From assembly GCF_009727055.1 (NCBI RefSeq), contig NC_052353.1, forward strand, positions 45,653,985-45,717,984: DNA of 64,000 bases, given 5' to 3'. Within the stretch, counting starts at the first letter, position 1. Every line of letters begins with the position of its first letter. A program made the translations under genes and the position numbers. Shown here one piece after another: positions 32,965-45,030 of the stretch. The notes under the pieces were generated by a model. The model searched no databases. It had not been told where the DNA came from and was given only the letters and a program-made list of their open reading frames with translations. The stretch is from Benincasa hispida (taxonomy: Eukaryota > Streptophyta > Magnoliopsida > Cucurbitales > Cucurbitaceae).

Positions 32965-35012
32965 TCAAGCCATGTCACCAATTTCATCATCAGTAACCCA
33001 AGCTGTGACAAACACTGAATTATGACCCTTCCACGTCAGCACCAATGCATCTTCTTCCCTCTTCATTCCCCATCCACTGGCCTGCTCTGCCAGCAAGGCT
33101 TTCACCTCATCTGCCACATCATCACAAAACGGTACGTTTAAGTATCCACCATTCCTCATTCTCTCCAAAACCTTCACACAACTTTCCAATCTCTCCGCCC
33201 TTTGGTTTCCTTCAAATCCAATAATATTCTCAATTCGTTGTCCAATATCAGCCTCGTACTCGAGCCTCTGCATGCTATCTTTCGACAAGAAAGTTTCGAG
33301 CGCGTCGAACGGTATCCAAAAATAGTTAAAACACGTCGTAATTCTCGAGGCGAGACTCGAGTCAGTCATGTCGGAATCTTCGTCAACCACGATCATTATT
33401 CGTGGGTTGAGACTTTTTGTCTTGTTAATGAAGTCGTCTTTGGAGGAGTCGTGGTTCGAGACGTATCGAAGCCAGTGTTGGCAATTTATGACCAATGCCT
33501 CATCATCTTGGAGATTTAAACTTGAAGGATCAATTGAGATGTTATTATTATGGTTATAAGGAAAGAGATTGAATTGAAATGGGATGTTTTTGGAACTGGC
33601 AAATTTGGTTAAACAAAGGCCAATTTGGTGGGTGGGGATATTGAGTAAAGGAGGAACGGGTGGTCTAAAAGAAGGGACAGTGATACGAAGGGAAGGAGGG
33701 CCTTGTGGTCTTTTGGATAAGGCATCTATGAGAGTTGGCCATTGCATACAATGAGAAATGCTAAAATCTAATATATGAACTTTTTGGTACCTTTGAATTG
33801 CTTTGTAAATAGCAATATTTGCTGCACAAAACCCAAACCGATGCCATGGAATCACATCTACATATCTGTGTGTTTAAACAAAAATATCTAAGTTTAGAGA
33901 ATAATATTAATGAAAGGTTAAATTTGGTAATAGATTACAGGATTAAACTTCCGAGCTTAATATGGCCAACATGAGCATATCTACTCAACTGATGCAAAAC
34001 ATATATTCTTGATCGAGAATTCGCACATGGGTTGAACTCAACTCAGAAAAAATGCTTTTGAGTTTAATTATATAGTTTAATATGATATCAGAGTATGTAT
34101 AGGAGATTCTATCTATATTAATATGAAGTCTATATTAACATGAATTATAAGTGTTAAACTTTATACTATTTCTGAAATCCTCAAGTAGAGAGATAGTCTA
34201 TAAATATAATAACGTCTATACGAGATTAAGGCCAACATGAATAATAATAGCTCCGCAATCAAGTGATCACATTTTTTTCATAAAGGGTTGTGTACGTTTA
34301 AATCTTTTCCCACACGTACGTATCACATTATTCTTGTTTTAAAAATATCAAAATTTAAGTATAAACAAGCTTTAATTCTTTAGGTTTAATGGGTAGTTTA
34401 ATTTTAACATAATAGTAAAAGTAGAAGGACATGTGCATATGTGCTAAAACTCCCTATATCTATCATTCCCTTCTTAAATAACATTTACAGTTTTGGTAAT
34501 TTTCAAACTTACAAACGACGATAGAACGTTAATAACACAAATAGACAAAAAGAAAAAAATACAAACTATTCATACTATAACGTATCAACTTAATTTTTGA
34601 GCTCATATGATTCTCACCTGGCAAGGTCAGTCACGGACATCAACCTCGACTCAACACGCGTACTACTTCCATTAAAATCCATCGGTATCGGAGTCGGAGT
34701 CGGAGACGGAGACGGACAAACCCTAGAGGCCCTAGAAATCAAAGCCCTCAAAAACCAAGAAGTGAGGCGTTGATTAGGGTCCCCAACCGGGGAGGCGACG
34801 TTATTAAGAACCCACATAACTTGCTGAGCCAAAGTCACATCGTGGCTCTCAAGAGCACTGCCACAGTGAACCAAAAGCTTCTCAATACACCCACCGTCTA
34901 GGCTTCCAAGGCACCCCTTCAACGCACCACAAACAGAATTATGAGCCCTATTCAAAATCGTTGAATTATGCACTGAAATTGAACTCGTTTTCCCCCTCAA
35001 TTCTGCTCTCAT
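32965..35012 (-). CDS. SCL32: SCARECROW-LIKE 32-type GRAS transcription factor
   Basis: Two exons: 35012-34618 and 33865-32965, 752-bp intron (donor CAG/GTGAG, acceptor CACACAG), giving 431 residues. The N terminus MRAELRGKTSS and the block CIEKLLVHCGSALESHDVTLAQQVMWVLNN (leucine heptad repeat I, near residues 43-75) are SCL32 hallmarks. The VHIID motif reads VHILD (161-165) in YQKVHILDFSISHCMQWPTL. The PFYRE region has LNPRIMIVVDEDSD and FNYFWIPFDALE. The SAW motif is WGMKREEDALVLTWKGHNSV (from 397) ending FVTAW. It is a nuclear regulator; family members bind partners or DNA through the GRAS domain. The junction restores ARYVDVIPWHRFGF across the intron. Exon 1 has a Ser-Pro/Thr-Pro low-complexity run. 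All exons look intact, so it is likely functional. The Arabidopsis SCL32 is about 410 residues. Confidence 0.93.
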
Positions 35013-35111
35013 TTTTTCAATGAAGAAAAAAAATAAGAAGATAATTATTGCACTTTATAAATTTACATCTCAGATTTTAGAGAGAGAAGTGGGGGTTTAT
35101 GTTTCCTGTTA

Positions 35112-35122
35112 CATATATATAT
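35112..35122 (-). promoter_or_regulatory. possible TATA box of the SCL32 gene
   Basis: On the minus strand CATATATATATGT lies about 100 bp before the ATG at 35012, a fitting distance for a TATA box with a short 5' UTR. The match is to a simple AT repeat, so this is only a candidate. Confidence 0.4.
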
Positions 35123-35367
35123 GGAGATTTTTGGTTTTGTTTATGTAAATTATTATCCATATTTATTCTCACCAATAATGGCTTCCACATGTATACAACG
35201 ATAACCATGTTGATAACATATAGTGGATATTATTGTCCCTTTTATTTTTTTCCCCCATTTTTGTCTATATGAATGAAAATTGTAATATTTTTTCTTTTTT
35301 AATTTCTCTCTTCTTCATTATACATCTTTGTTAGTGTGTATCTAACAAAAATTTATTTAATTTTGGA

Positions 35368-35530
35368 TTGTTTTCAAATAAAGGAAAGTTAATCGATTTA
35401 TTTATAAATATAGTAAAATATCATTATCAATCTATAATAGACCACGATAAACATTTATCATCACTGATAGACATAACATTTTGCTGTACTTAACAATATT
35501 TTCAATAATTTTATCTTTTAAAATAATTAC
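35368..35530 (+). repeat. MITE-like repeat, copy 2
   Basis: Starts TTGTTTTCAAATAAAGGAAA, then ATAAATATAGTAAAATATCA, an ATAGACCACGATAAACATTTATCA...TCACTGATAGAC core with inverted-repeat character, and ends ACATTTTGCTGTACTTAACAATATTTT plus ATAATTTTATCTTTTAAAATAATTA. Same order as copy 3; reversed in copy 4. Confidence 0.7.
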
Positions 35531-35758
35531 CTTTAATATTAGAAGTTAGGATATAATACTACTAAAAATATTGAAGTTAGGATATAGTATTTGAATATTT
35601 TGATATTACAAACAACAAAACTCAAATAATATACAAATAATAGAGACTTTGTTACACTATACTTTTTTAAAAGTAACCATCAAATAATATACAAACAAAT
35701 TTAATTTCAATTTATCTTAATTTTTTCAAAATATAGGGACTATAAACTTGTCTATTTA

Positions 35759-35762
<4 letters not shown>

Positions 35763-35797
<35 letters not shown>
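35763..35797 (+). repeat. poly(T) run, 35 bases
   Basis: Thirty-five uninterrupted T. Read on the minus strand it is a long poly(A). It could be the tail of an old retroposon or simple slippage. Length may vary between reads. Confidence 0.95.
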
Positions 35798-37564
35798 CTT
35801 TCAATACATTTAGAGAAAGAGAAGAAGAAATCGGAGAAGGAGAGAAAAAAAGTGTAACAAAGTCTATTGTTTGTAAAAGTCTCCAGGTATAAATAACAAT
35901 AGAGACTTTGTTATACTTTTTAAAAATTGTGCTTGTTTTCTCTTAATTTTTTACAACGGCTTTTATCATTCTGAGTAAAAGAGTTGGATTCTTAGCTAAA
36001 TTCTAAAAACAAGAACACATATTTTAAAAACTACGTTTTTTTAGTCTTTCAAAACTTAATTTGATTTTAAAAATCATTAGTAAAAAGTAGACAATAAAAC
36101 AAAGAAACTTAAAGAAGAAAAAGATATTTTTATACTTAATTTTTAAAAATCAAATGATTATGAAATAAGAACTTAGTTAATATATCATTTACTCTATCAT
36201 CAATTCATACAATTACTTAATTTTGTTGAACTTGTGTGAGATTTTAGCCACTCTTTACAGCTTAATTTGATTTAGTAATTGCTTTATTTACAAAAACTAA
36301 TATTTAATAGGTGCAAGAGATCACTATTATGAATGACTTTGAAATTGGATAATTAATATGGCCAACCTTATTAATTGTTGAATAAAAGGGTAAAGAGTAG
36401 GTTAAGAAGCTGTCTTAGCCGGCCACTCTTTTGTCTAATTTTTGCTTAAGGAATGTGTTTAGACAAAGAAATATTAATTATTTTAATTAATCTTTTGCTT
36501 TGTTATTTGGTTTTTTTACTATTTTTTTTCTTTTTTTTTTTGTATATTATTTGATGGCTACTTTTCATTCCCTATCTTTCCACATACGTAAATACACGTA
36601 AGATAAATTTGGTTGGTCTTTGGATTGTTGTGTCCCATGTGATGCCACAACTCAAGACAAATAAGAAGACAACTTAGCCTATTTCACTACACTCACTCCC
36701 TTACTTTCACTCTCTTGGATTCTATACAGTTTATCATTAATCCTTTTTCTTCAAACAATTTTGTTTAATTCATCACATAACTATACTCTAATTAAGTACG
36801 TTCAGGTTCATTTATTTACGTGTAATTCATCCAAATGCTCAATCACACATTATCATGTGACAAAAAGGAGATACATGAAGATAGATGGAGTTTGGACTGC
36901 AAACCAGCTATTACTATAGTCTAACTTATAGACTATGGTCACTTGATCATATATATGTTGTGTATCCATGCCTACAAGGAAAAGTCGAAGAATTTTTCTA
37001 GAGTAGTTGCGCCCAATATTTAGACCAATATACGTACACTTGAACTTTTTCTATATCTGATGAGGTCTATAAAATTTCAAGTATTCTGCCTATGTATTTT
37101 CTGAACTAAATCTTTATTTTGGCTTCTAAATTTTGGGGAAAAGAAAATAGTTTGGTCTCTAAAATTTTAAAATATCTATTTTATTTTTTGACTTTTAGAT
37201 TTGTTTGATTTCAATAGTCTTTGAATTTTCTAATTTGCTCGATTTTAGTGAAATCCTATAACTTCCAATAGCATAAAACTAAACATAACCCACGTTAGAT
37301 GAATGAGTATAAATTTAATGTCAATCTTTTGTCCTTTATCGTTTGTGTTACTTAAAGTTTTAAGTTGGTTTATCTACTCTTTTAACCTATGAACTTTAAA
37401 TTCCTTTATTTTACTATAATTATAGCCACAAACTAATCTAAGAATTTGGATAATATATATATGTATATACACCGATATTCCCCTTGATTTATCGTATTTT
37501 TAATATAAAATTTAAGCAATATTTAATAATATATATAAAAAAAACCAATATTCTTTTAGAAATT

Positions 37565-37640
37565 TGTGTGTGGTGCAATAGTAGAGGGCACAGTCTTGAT
37601 AGTCAAGAGTGTGGATTCAAATTCTGTTTAAGTAATTTTA
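37565..37640 (+). repeat. candidate tRNA-derived SINE head
   Basis: TGGTGCAATAGTAGAG (37571-37586) resembles a Pol III A box and GGATTCAAATTC (37613-37624) a B box (GGTTCGANTCC). The spacing of about 40 bp is right for a tRNA-related promoter, with a CTTGA...TCAAG hairpin in between. An AT-rich tail follows. It is too diverged for a functional tRNA. Confidence 0.4.
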
Positions 37641-39053
37641 ATTTATAATTTATTTAAAAATCAAATTTTGGTAGTGTTGTTAACTACGTAGTATTTGCCT
37701 AAAAAAGAAATTTAGTATAAAAAAAACTTTTAATATTTCTAAAAAAATAACCTTTAACTTATATTTTGTGTTCTTGCCTCAACAAAAATTAAAGAAAAAA
37801 TTCAGCAGTAATTTTTTTTATCATAGATATTTTTTTCAACTTAAATTTTCACTCTCATATCTCAACAATATTCTATTGAAAATGTACTGTTAACTTTTTT
37901 GTAACTTAATTTTTAGTTTAAATTACTTAGTATATATTTATTTTAATTAATTACATAGTTAACTACAAGATAATTTTCTCGTTTCTCGTCAGAATATACG
38001 TATCATAACATTCACAAATAACTTTCAAATTTTTCTCAATCTTTTTAATTTTCATACTTTTAAATCTAGGTCATATATTATAATACTTTTGTAGGGTCTA
38101 TATTTATAAATATTTTAAAAGAAAAATAACAATAGAAATCACATAGTCATCATCTTAAAAAAAAAAAAAAAACTTATCTCTAATTTTGATATATCTTATA
38201 TAGAAATCAATGAGAATTACCTGCAGATCCTGATTGAAGAACTAAAATTTATAAATGTAATGATAATATTTTATATCAAGTTCGTAGAGTATATTTACAC
38301 CAATATCCTTATCAGCCTTATAATCATATTTTTTAATTCAAGAAATTTGGATTGATTTCGAAACATGAAAATTCGTAGAGGACTGTTCTAATATGTATTA
38401 AATTAGTTAATTTATGGCACTATGTATATATATATTTTTTACATTTTTCTTATAATTTTTTAGTTACATAATGCTCCTATACAAAATTTCTAGTCCGCCA
38501 CGCAAGGATCTCATCTTTCAGAACAAGTATTGTGATTTCTTCTTTGTCATCATGGAAATTTGGCTGGTTTTGTCATTTAATGACTGAATTTAACCTAAAA
38601 ATTTAGGGTATGGAGCTAATAATTAACATTGTAATGTTCACATACCATATATTTATTTGGGCATCTCTTTTAATTATTCTAAATCAGAATGATCTATTTA
38701 GCACTTTTGTCTCTACTTGATATAATATTGTTTGGGATGACAAAGACAGACTTGTACCATCTTTCACATCATTAAAATGCCTATATTTTGTTTAATATTT
38801 GGATTTTAAAAAAGAAAACTATATAAAGGGAATTATACTAACTGATGAAACATTTTATGTGTGCATATAAATCCATATAAGAATATAGATAAGAAAATAC
38901 AAATTATTAAATAGTGATTTTTGAAAAGCGAAAAAACAATTGAGAAGGTATCGTTCCTTTTAGATTTTCTGTGGAATTTTTCTCCTCTCCTCCTACTTAG
39001 AACTAGAATTTTCTATTTTCTTCAACACTCGGACTCAATAATAATTATAGTTG

Positions 39054-39412
39054 TATTGTGAAATTGAGGAGCACAATAAAATACATTATATATATATATA
39101 TATAACTAAACTTATAAATAACTAAATTAAAAATAACTAAAATTATAATTTTATAGAAATATGAATAATCGAAATAGAAAATATGAATTTATGGAAATAA
39201 GAAAAATATGAAATTTTCTTTTTATTCTTACCAATGTGCATAATATTAAGATTAATCAAATGTCACTATTTATAGGCAAAGTGACAAGTAGGATGTGGAC
39301 TTATATAGACACCAAGTATGAATTATTACAAGGCACATAGATAACATGAAAAATGACACGTAACTTTTAAGACACTAAGCATGGGGCATCTATTTTTATG
39401 ATATTTATAATA
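39054..39412 (-). repeat. 3' LTR of the minus-strand copia A (359 bp)
   Basis: Element orientation: starts TATTATAAATATCATAAAAATAG at 39412 directly after the polypurine tract AAGGGGGAG and ends TTTCACAATA at 39054. Aligns with 44377-44765 and 8512-8899. Confidence 0.88.
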
Positions 39413-39649
39413 CTCCCCCTTAGATGTCTATATATATATGTATGAAATATGTCTCGTTAAAACCTTATTAGGAAAAACCCAATGGAAAAAAATCCTAGTG
39501 AAGGGAAAAAAGTACATATTTCATATAATATATACTCTTAAAAGAATACAATATATTTACTACTTCTCATAAAAACATCACTTAAGATCTCTGAGTCATC
39601 ACATTCTAATGTTGTGCACCAATTTTTCAAAAGTTGTGGTTGGTAATGC

Positions 39650-40470
39650 CTTTATAAATAAGTCTGCCAGGTTATCATTCGAACAAATTTGTTATACAGT
39701 GATGTCGTCATTTTTTTCAAGATTATGAGTGTAGAAAAGCTTTGGTGAAATATGCTTTGTTCTATCTCCTTTAATATATCCTCCTTTGATTTGAGCTATA
39801 CAAGTTGTATTGTCTTTGTATAATATTGTTGGAAGATTTTTATTAGAAGATAAGCCACACGTTTCACGAATGTGTCGAGTCATTGACCTTAGCTATACAC
39901 ATTCTCGACTAGCCTCGTGAATTGCAAGAATTTTGGTATGATTTGAGGAAGTGGTCGTTATGGTCTGTTTCACCGATTGCTATGATATAGCAGTTCATCC
40001 ACATGTGAATAGATAACCTGTTTAAGATCTAGCTTTGTGTGGATAAGATAAATAACCAAAATCTGCATAATCAACTAGATCAAATTTTGATTTATTTTAA
40101 TAAAACAAACTCATATCGATTGTTCCTTGGAGATAACGGAGTAAATGCTTAATTTTGTTCCAATGTCTTTTTGTAGGAGAAGAATTATATATAGCTAATA
40201 AATTTACTGAAATGCAATATTTGGTCTTGTATTATTAGCAAGATATATAAGTGCACCAATTGCACCAAGATATAGTACTTCAAGACTAATAAATTCTTCA
40301 TTATCTTCTCGAAGTCTAAATATATCTTTCTTTATATCCAATGAATGAGCTTCTATAGGAATATTTAATAGATGTGCTTTGTCCATATAAAATCTTTTCA
40401 AAATTTTTCCTATGTAAGTTGACTGATGAATAAATATTCCATCTGCCAAATACTCAATTTTGCAAACCAA
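39650..40470 (-). pseudogene. copia A (minus copy) RNase H and connection region
   Basis: Fragments: MTRHIRETCGLSSNKNLPT with ILYKDNTTCIAQIK (39883-39692) matches the RNase H C-terminal part of the plus copy; KNLADLFIKALP-like codons follow near 39660. The piece at 40470-40204 (CKIEYLADGIFIHQSTY...IGALIYLANNTRPN) is the connection domain. Stops separate them. The frames are shorter than in the plus copy. Confidence 0.8.
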
Positions 40471-41500
40471 GGCAAAATTTTATTTTCCAAGATCTTTCAT
40501 CTCAAATTCTTTTTTATGATATTCTATTACCTTTGAAAGCTCTTCGGAAGTTCCAATTATATTCAAGTAATCAACATATATAGTTATAATAACAAGTTCT
40601 TATTGTGATTTCTTTATAAAATTATACGAACATATTCGATTATTTTGATATCCTTCTTTCAATAAATATCCACTTAGGTGATTGTACCACATCCGTCCTG
40701 ATTGTTTCAATCTATATAGTGATCTCTGTAACTTTATTGAATACCATTCTTGGGAATTTGATGTATATGTTTCAAGTACCTTAAATCCTTATGAGAATTT
40801 CATATAAATATCATTATCAAAAGATCCATAAATATGTTGTGTCTACATCCATAAGATGCATATCCAGACTTTCATACACAGTCAAGTCAATTAAATATCT
40901 TAGTGTAATTGCATCCATCACTGGAGAATATGTCTCCTCATAATCAATACCAGGTCTTTGTGAAAAACCTTATGCAACTAGTCTTGCTTTGTATCTTGTA
41001 TGTTAGATAGTATGGGGTTCCATCTCAAAACCAATTGGCAATGAGAGGAGTAACATTGTGACATCATTATTTTCATTTCTTTTTCTCAAAAATACCCATT
41101 TGCATCCCACAGGTTTGACACCTTCTAGTGTTCGGACTACTAATCCAAAAACCTGTCGTTTTGAAAGTGAGTTTAATTCTGCCTCAATTGCTTTTTTCCA
41201 CTAAAACCAGTCTTTTCTATATTGATATTCTTCAGCTGATTTTAGTTCAGAATCCTTGTTTTCAGATATAATATCAAGAGCAATATTATACGCAAAAAAA
41301 TTATCAATAATTAGATTAGTTTGATTCCATCTTTTTCCTGTCATGATATAGTTTATTGAAATCTCATTATTATCTTTAAGTATTTTACTTTCCTCACTAG
41401 TCATGTCGAAAATTTCTTCATGGATATTTACATCATCAACTAAGTCTTTTTCACTATTAATTATTTTTCGTTTTCGAGGATTTTTATCTTTCGAACCCAT
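40471..41500 (-). pseudogene. copia A (minus copy) reverse transcriptase and linker
   Basis: The frame is broken, but RT phrases are readable: KKEFEMKDLGK near 40490, and the active-site strand around 40575 reads IYVDYL where copia elements have YVDD, so a catalytic Asp is lost. The piece at 41500-41201 is the acidic linker (DLVDDVNIHEEIFDMTSEES, GKRWNQTNLIIDNFFAYNIA). The element could not reverse transcribe on its own. Confidence 0.8.
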
Positions 41501-41986
41501 TGGTCTAACACGCTTCTGGCATATTTCAGACTAAGTAGTGACAACTTGTTATGTTGGGATATCAATTTTTTATGGAACATTTGCAGCTGGTATATATGAC
41601 TTAGTTACTTTCTTTGCATCTATAAATGTATCTGGTAATCGATTTTCTATATTTTGCAAATGAATTATTTTCTAAACTCCAAGTTCACATTGATCTGTAC
41701 GGAGATCTAAATGAGACAATAACGATGCATTCTATGTAATTTCCTTTTTCAATTTCTTAATTCCTCCCCCTAATGTTAGAAAATTTGTCTCATTAAAATG
41801 AAAATCAGCAAATCGTGCAGTAAATACATCATCCGTCAAGGGTTCAAGATATTTAATAATTGATGGAGAATCATATCCACATATATTTCTAACCTCCTTT
41901 GAGGACCCATCTTATTGCATTGTGGTGGAGCAATTGGAACATATACTACACTCCCAAAAATTGTAATGACGAGTACTTATGATAAG

Positions 41987-42595
41987 CTACTGACCTAATC
42001 CAAGTGACGCTGCATGCACAATAGTATGCCTCCATACAGATGAAGGAAGCTTAGCTCTCATAAGTAATGGTCTTGCAATTAATTGTAAACGTTTTATAAA
42101 TGATTCTGCTAAACTATTTTGTGAATGAACATGAGCTACATGATGTTCAATACTTATCTCAATTGACATACAATAATTATCAAAAGCTTGGGATGTAAAC
42201 TCATCAGCATTATCAAAACGAATGGTCTTAATTGTATAATCAGGAAATTGTGTTCTTAGCTTAATTATTTGAGCAAGTAATCTTGCAAATGCAATATTTC
42301 GACTTGATAATAAGTACACGTGTGACCATCTACTAGATGTATTTATTAATATTATAAAATATATAAATGGTCCACTTTGTGGGTTAATAGGTCTACATAT
42401 ATCACCATGAATTCGTTCTAAAAATGTAGGTGATTTCGTTCCCACATTAGCTAGTGATAGTCTAATTATTAATTTACCTTGAAAGCAAGCATCACATGAT
42501 AATTCATTAGATTGAAAAATCTTCTGACTCTTTAATTGGTGTCCACTGGAATTCTCAATAATTCTTTTCATCATTATAGACCCTGGATGACCCAA
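41987..42595 (-). pseudogene. copia A (minus copy) integrase
   Basis: 203 codons open. GHPGSIMMKRIIENS and LSCDACFQGK belong to the zinc finger. Core catalytic residues are all readable: RIHGDICRPINP (Asp), TIRFDNADEFTS (Asp) and HSQNSLAESFIKR (Glu). The C-terminal part HTIVHAASLGLG runs to a stop at 41987. Integrase inserts the cDNA into the genome. A stop precedes the frame at 42600, splitting it from the pre-integrase segment (42973-42605: ...SQSKRNLINFKDIRCNGYHI). Confidence 0.88.
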
Positions 42596-42604
42596 TCTAT
42601 CATG

Positions 42605-43085
42605 TCAAATAGCAAATATATTTGGATTCATGAACTTTAGGTTCATTGTTGCATTTGTTTCAATTACTCGTATATGAGTATAATACAATCCAGAAGATAA
42701 AGAAAACAATTTTTTTAGTATATGTTTTTCATTTGAGACAGTAGAGATAATATATAGATATTCCACATTATTCTTATTATCAATCTTAATATGATAACCA
42801 TTGCAACGTATATCTTTAAAATTTATAAGATTTCTCTTTGATTGACTAGAGAACAATGTATTGCCAATTGTAAATTTTGTTCCTTTAGGCAAAATAATAT
42901 TTACTTTTCCGAAACCTTCGATCAAGTTTGCAGAACTTGATATTATATTTACTTTTGCTTTCAGCATTGTCAATTTGGAAAAAATATTTTTTATTTTTAA
43001 GTATTATATATGTAGTTGCACTGGCTGCCACACATAGATCTTCTTTACTCATTTTTGAAACACCCAATATATGAAAATGATTCAT
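42605..43085 (-). pseudogene. copia A (minus copy) protease end and pre-integrase region
   Basis: Two overlapping frames show HILGVSKMSKEDLCVAASAT (43085 on) and NIILPKGTKFTIGNTLFSSQ (42973 on) followed by SKRNLINFKDIRCNGYHI, the conserved stretch between protease and integrase in copia elements. The catalytic DSGA-type motif is not readable. Confidence 0.7.
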
Positions 43086-43339
43086 ATTTCTTCATTAAAA
43101 GAAAATAATTACAATAAGAAAAAACAACACTTAAAATATACAAAAGTTACTAAAAAAAACATGAAGATAGATAAAAGAAAGAACAACATTAAGTCTAGAT
43201 ATTCTCAAAATCAAAAGAAACACTTGATGTTCCATCAACTGCGTCAATCTTCCTTTCAAAAGATTCAAAGAAGTCTATCACATCCAATTTTGTCATATGA
43301 GATGGGTATTATCCTGGTATGCAAAATTTGTTTCTACAT

Positions 43340-44230
43340 TTTTCCCTTTTTTCCTTCAGGGAGACTTGATAGAGGTCAACTAAGTGTTTTGACGTACGAC
43401 AGGTATGTGACCAATGCTCACTCATTCCGCATTGAAAGCATTTATTTTCAACCCTTTTTAAACTTTATCTTGTGGAGCTTTTCCTTTGTGATCGTTATTT
43501 TGTGTGGTTCTTTTGAAATTTGAATGATTAAAATGACCATCACGAAAATAATAATTATTTCTTCCTCTGCTATGGTCACGACCTCGACTGTGACCACGAC
43601 CTCGACCATGATTATTATTAAAATTCACATCATTCACTTTAAGAAATTGTGTCGTTCCGGTTGGTCGAGATTCATGATTTTTCATCAATAACTTATTATT
43701 TTGTTCGGCCATGAGAAGACATGAAATTAATTCAGAATACTATTTAAAACCTTTCTCTTGATATTACTGCTGCAGGAATATATTCGAGACATGAAATGTA
43801 GAAAATGTCTTCTCTAACATATCAATATCAATAATTTTTTCTTTGCATTACAACAATTTTGAACTCATTTTAAATAATGTGGAATTGTAATCACTTACTG
43901 ATTTAAAATCTTGTAGCCTCAAATGCATCCATTAATAACGGGCTTTAGGAAGAATAACTGTCTTTTGATGATCATACATTTCTTTCAAAATTTTAAGATA
44001 CGATGATCTTTTATTGTAAGATACTCAATTTTAATCTCTCATGGAGATGATGATGAATGAAAATCATAGCTTTTGCTTTGTCCTAATTGAATGTCGTATT
44101 TCCTTCTTTAACTGTTTCTCCCAAATTTAAAGCATCCAGGTGAATTTCGGCATCGAGCACCCATGAAAAATAATTATTTCCATTAATGTTAAGGGTTGCG
44201 AATTCTAATTTTGTAAGGTTTGTCATGGCA
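43340..44230 (-). pseudogene. copia A (minus copy) gag
   Basis: Open piece 43712-43458: EQNNKLLMKNHESRPTGTTQFL and an Arg/Gly/His-rich GRGRGHSRGRDHSRGRNNY tract (RNA binding). Zinc-knuckle residues (CFQCGMSEHWSHTCR-like) lie at 43380-43450 in another frame. N-terminal gag codons lead up to CATGACAAACCTTAC near 44230, the same start as the plus copy at 9037. Several frame breaks. Confidence 0.78.
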
Positions 44231-44376
44231 ACATTATCACAAAATGTTATACTTATATTAGAAATTTAATATGTACTAAATATGCAAAATAATATTATTT
44301 ATTATTATAATAAAGAGGAAAAAAACCGACCTACCTTCAACGATGGAAGCAATTGGAGCTCATGCGGATAACGTGC

Positions 44377-44765
44377 TGTGAAATTGAGGAGCACAATGGA
44401 GCACAACGGATATGGAGAATATATATATAATAAATATAGTAATAATAAAATAATAAAATATAATTAAACTTATAAAACTAAAATAAAAATAACTATAATT
44501 ACAATTTTATGGAAATATGAATAATAGAAATAGAAAATATGAATTTATGGAAATAGAAAAATATGAAAATTTCTTTTTATTTTCACCAATGTGCATAATA
44601 TTAAGATCCACCAAACGTCACTCTTTATGGACAAAGTGGTAGATAGAATGTGGACTTACATGGACACCAAAAATGAATTATTATAAGACACATGGATAAC
44701 ATGAAAAATGACATGACTTTTAGGACACTAAGCATTGGACATCTATTTTTATGATATTTATAATA
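44377..44765 (-). repeat. 5' LTR of the minus-strand copia A (389 bp)
   Basis: Element orientation: TATTATAAATATCATAAAAATAG at 44765 to CTCAATTTCACA at 44377. Unlike the 3' LTR, the terminal ATA is missing next to the primer region. AGTTG follows at 44766. Confidence 0.88.
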
Positions 44766-44839
44766 AGTTGAAATTTATGATTATTATTCATATTATTATC
44801 ATTAGAAATTTAAGGCTCTTGGATTTTAGCTTTTTAAAA

Positions 44840-45030
44840 TGTTTTCAAATAAAGAAAAATGAGTCAACTTAAATATAGTAAAATTTTGCTATCTATCGAC
44901 GATAAACCACGATAGACATTTATAAGTGTTAGTGATAGATGTCTACCACGGTCTATCATTGATAAACAATGACATTTTGTTATTCTCGAAAATATTTTTA
45001 GTAATTTTACTATTTAAAACAATTATTTTA
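44840..45030 (+). repeat. MITE-like repeat, copy 3
   Basis: TGTTTTCAAATAAAGAAAAATG, TTAAATATAGTAAAATTTTGC, a core with inverted GATAGACATTTA/TAGATGTCTACCACGGTCTATCA words, then GACATTTTGTTATTCTCGAAAATATTTTTAGTAATTTTAC. The inner A-T ends pair as inverted repeats. Confidence 0.7.

Larger units (their letters stand above)
35123..39048. other. gene-poor AT-rich region upstream of SCL32
   Basis: No coding gene seen. It holds a MITE-like copy (35368-35530), a T35 run at 35763-35797, a local set of direct and inverted repeats of a TAGAGACTTTGTTACACT word (35638, 35851 inverted, 35898), and a tRNA-like SINE candidate at 37565-37640. The stretch 36300-37300 probably includes distal promoter sequence of SCL32, but no site can be assigned. 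Confidence 0.6.
39054..44765 (-). mobile_element. complete but inactive Ty1/copia family A element with 5-bp TSD AGTTG
   Basis: LTRs at 39054-39412 and 44377-44765 flank a minus-strand body with gag, protease, integrase, RT and RNase H. AGTTG at 39049-39053 is repeated at 44766-44770, so both ends are original. LTR ends are TATT...AATA, not TG...CA. The region before the primer site reads GCACGTTATCCGCATGAG, not the common initiator-Met site. Stops and frameshifts occur in all genes and the RT active site is mutated. Relative of the plus-strand copy at 8512-18345. Confidence 0.9.

Noticed and set aside
37565..37640. A functional tRNA gene
   Set aside because: No acceptor stem pairing and poor D/T arm match; only the promoter-box-like words remain.
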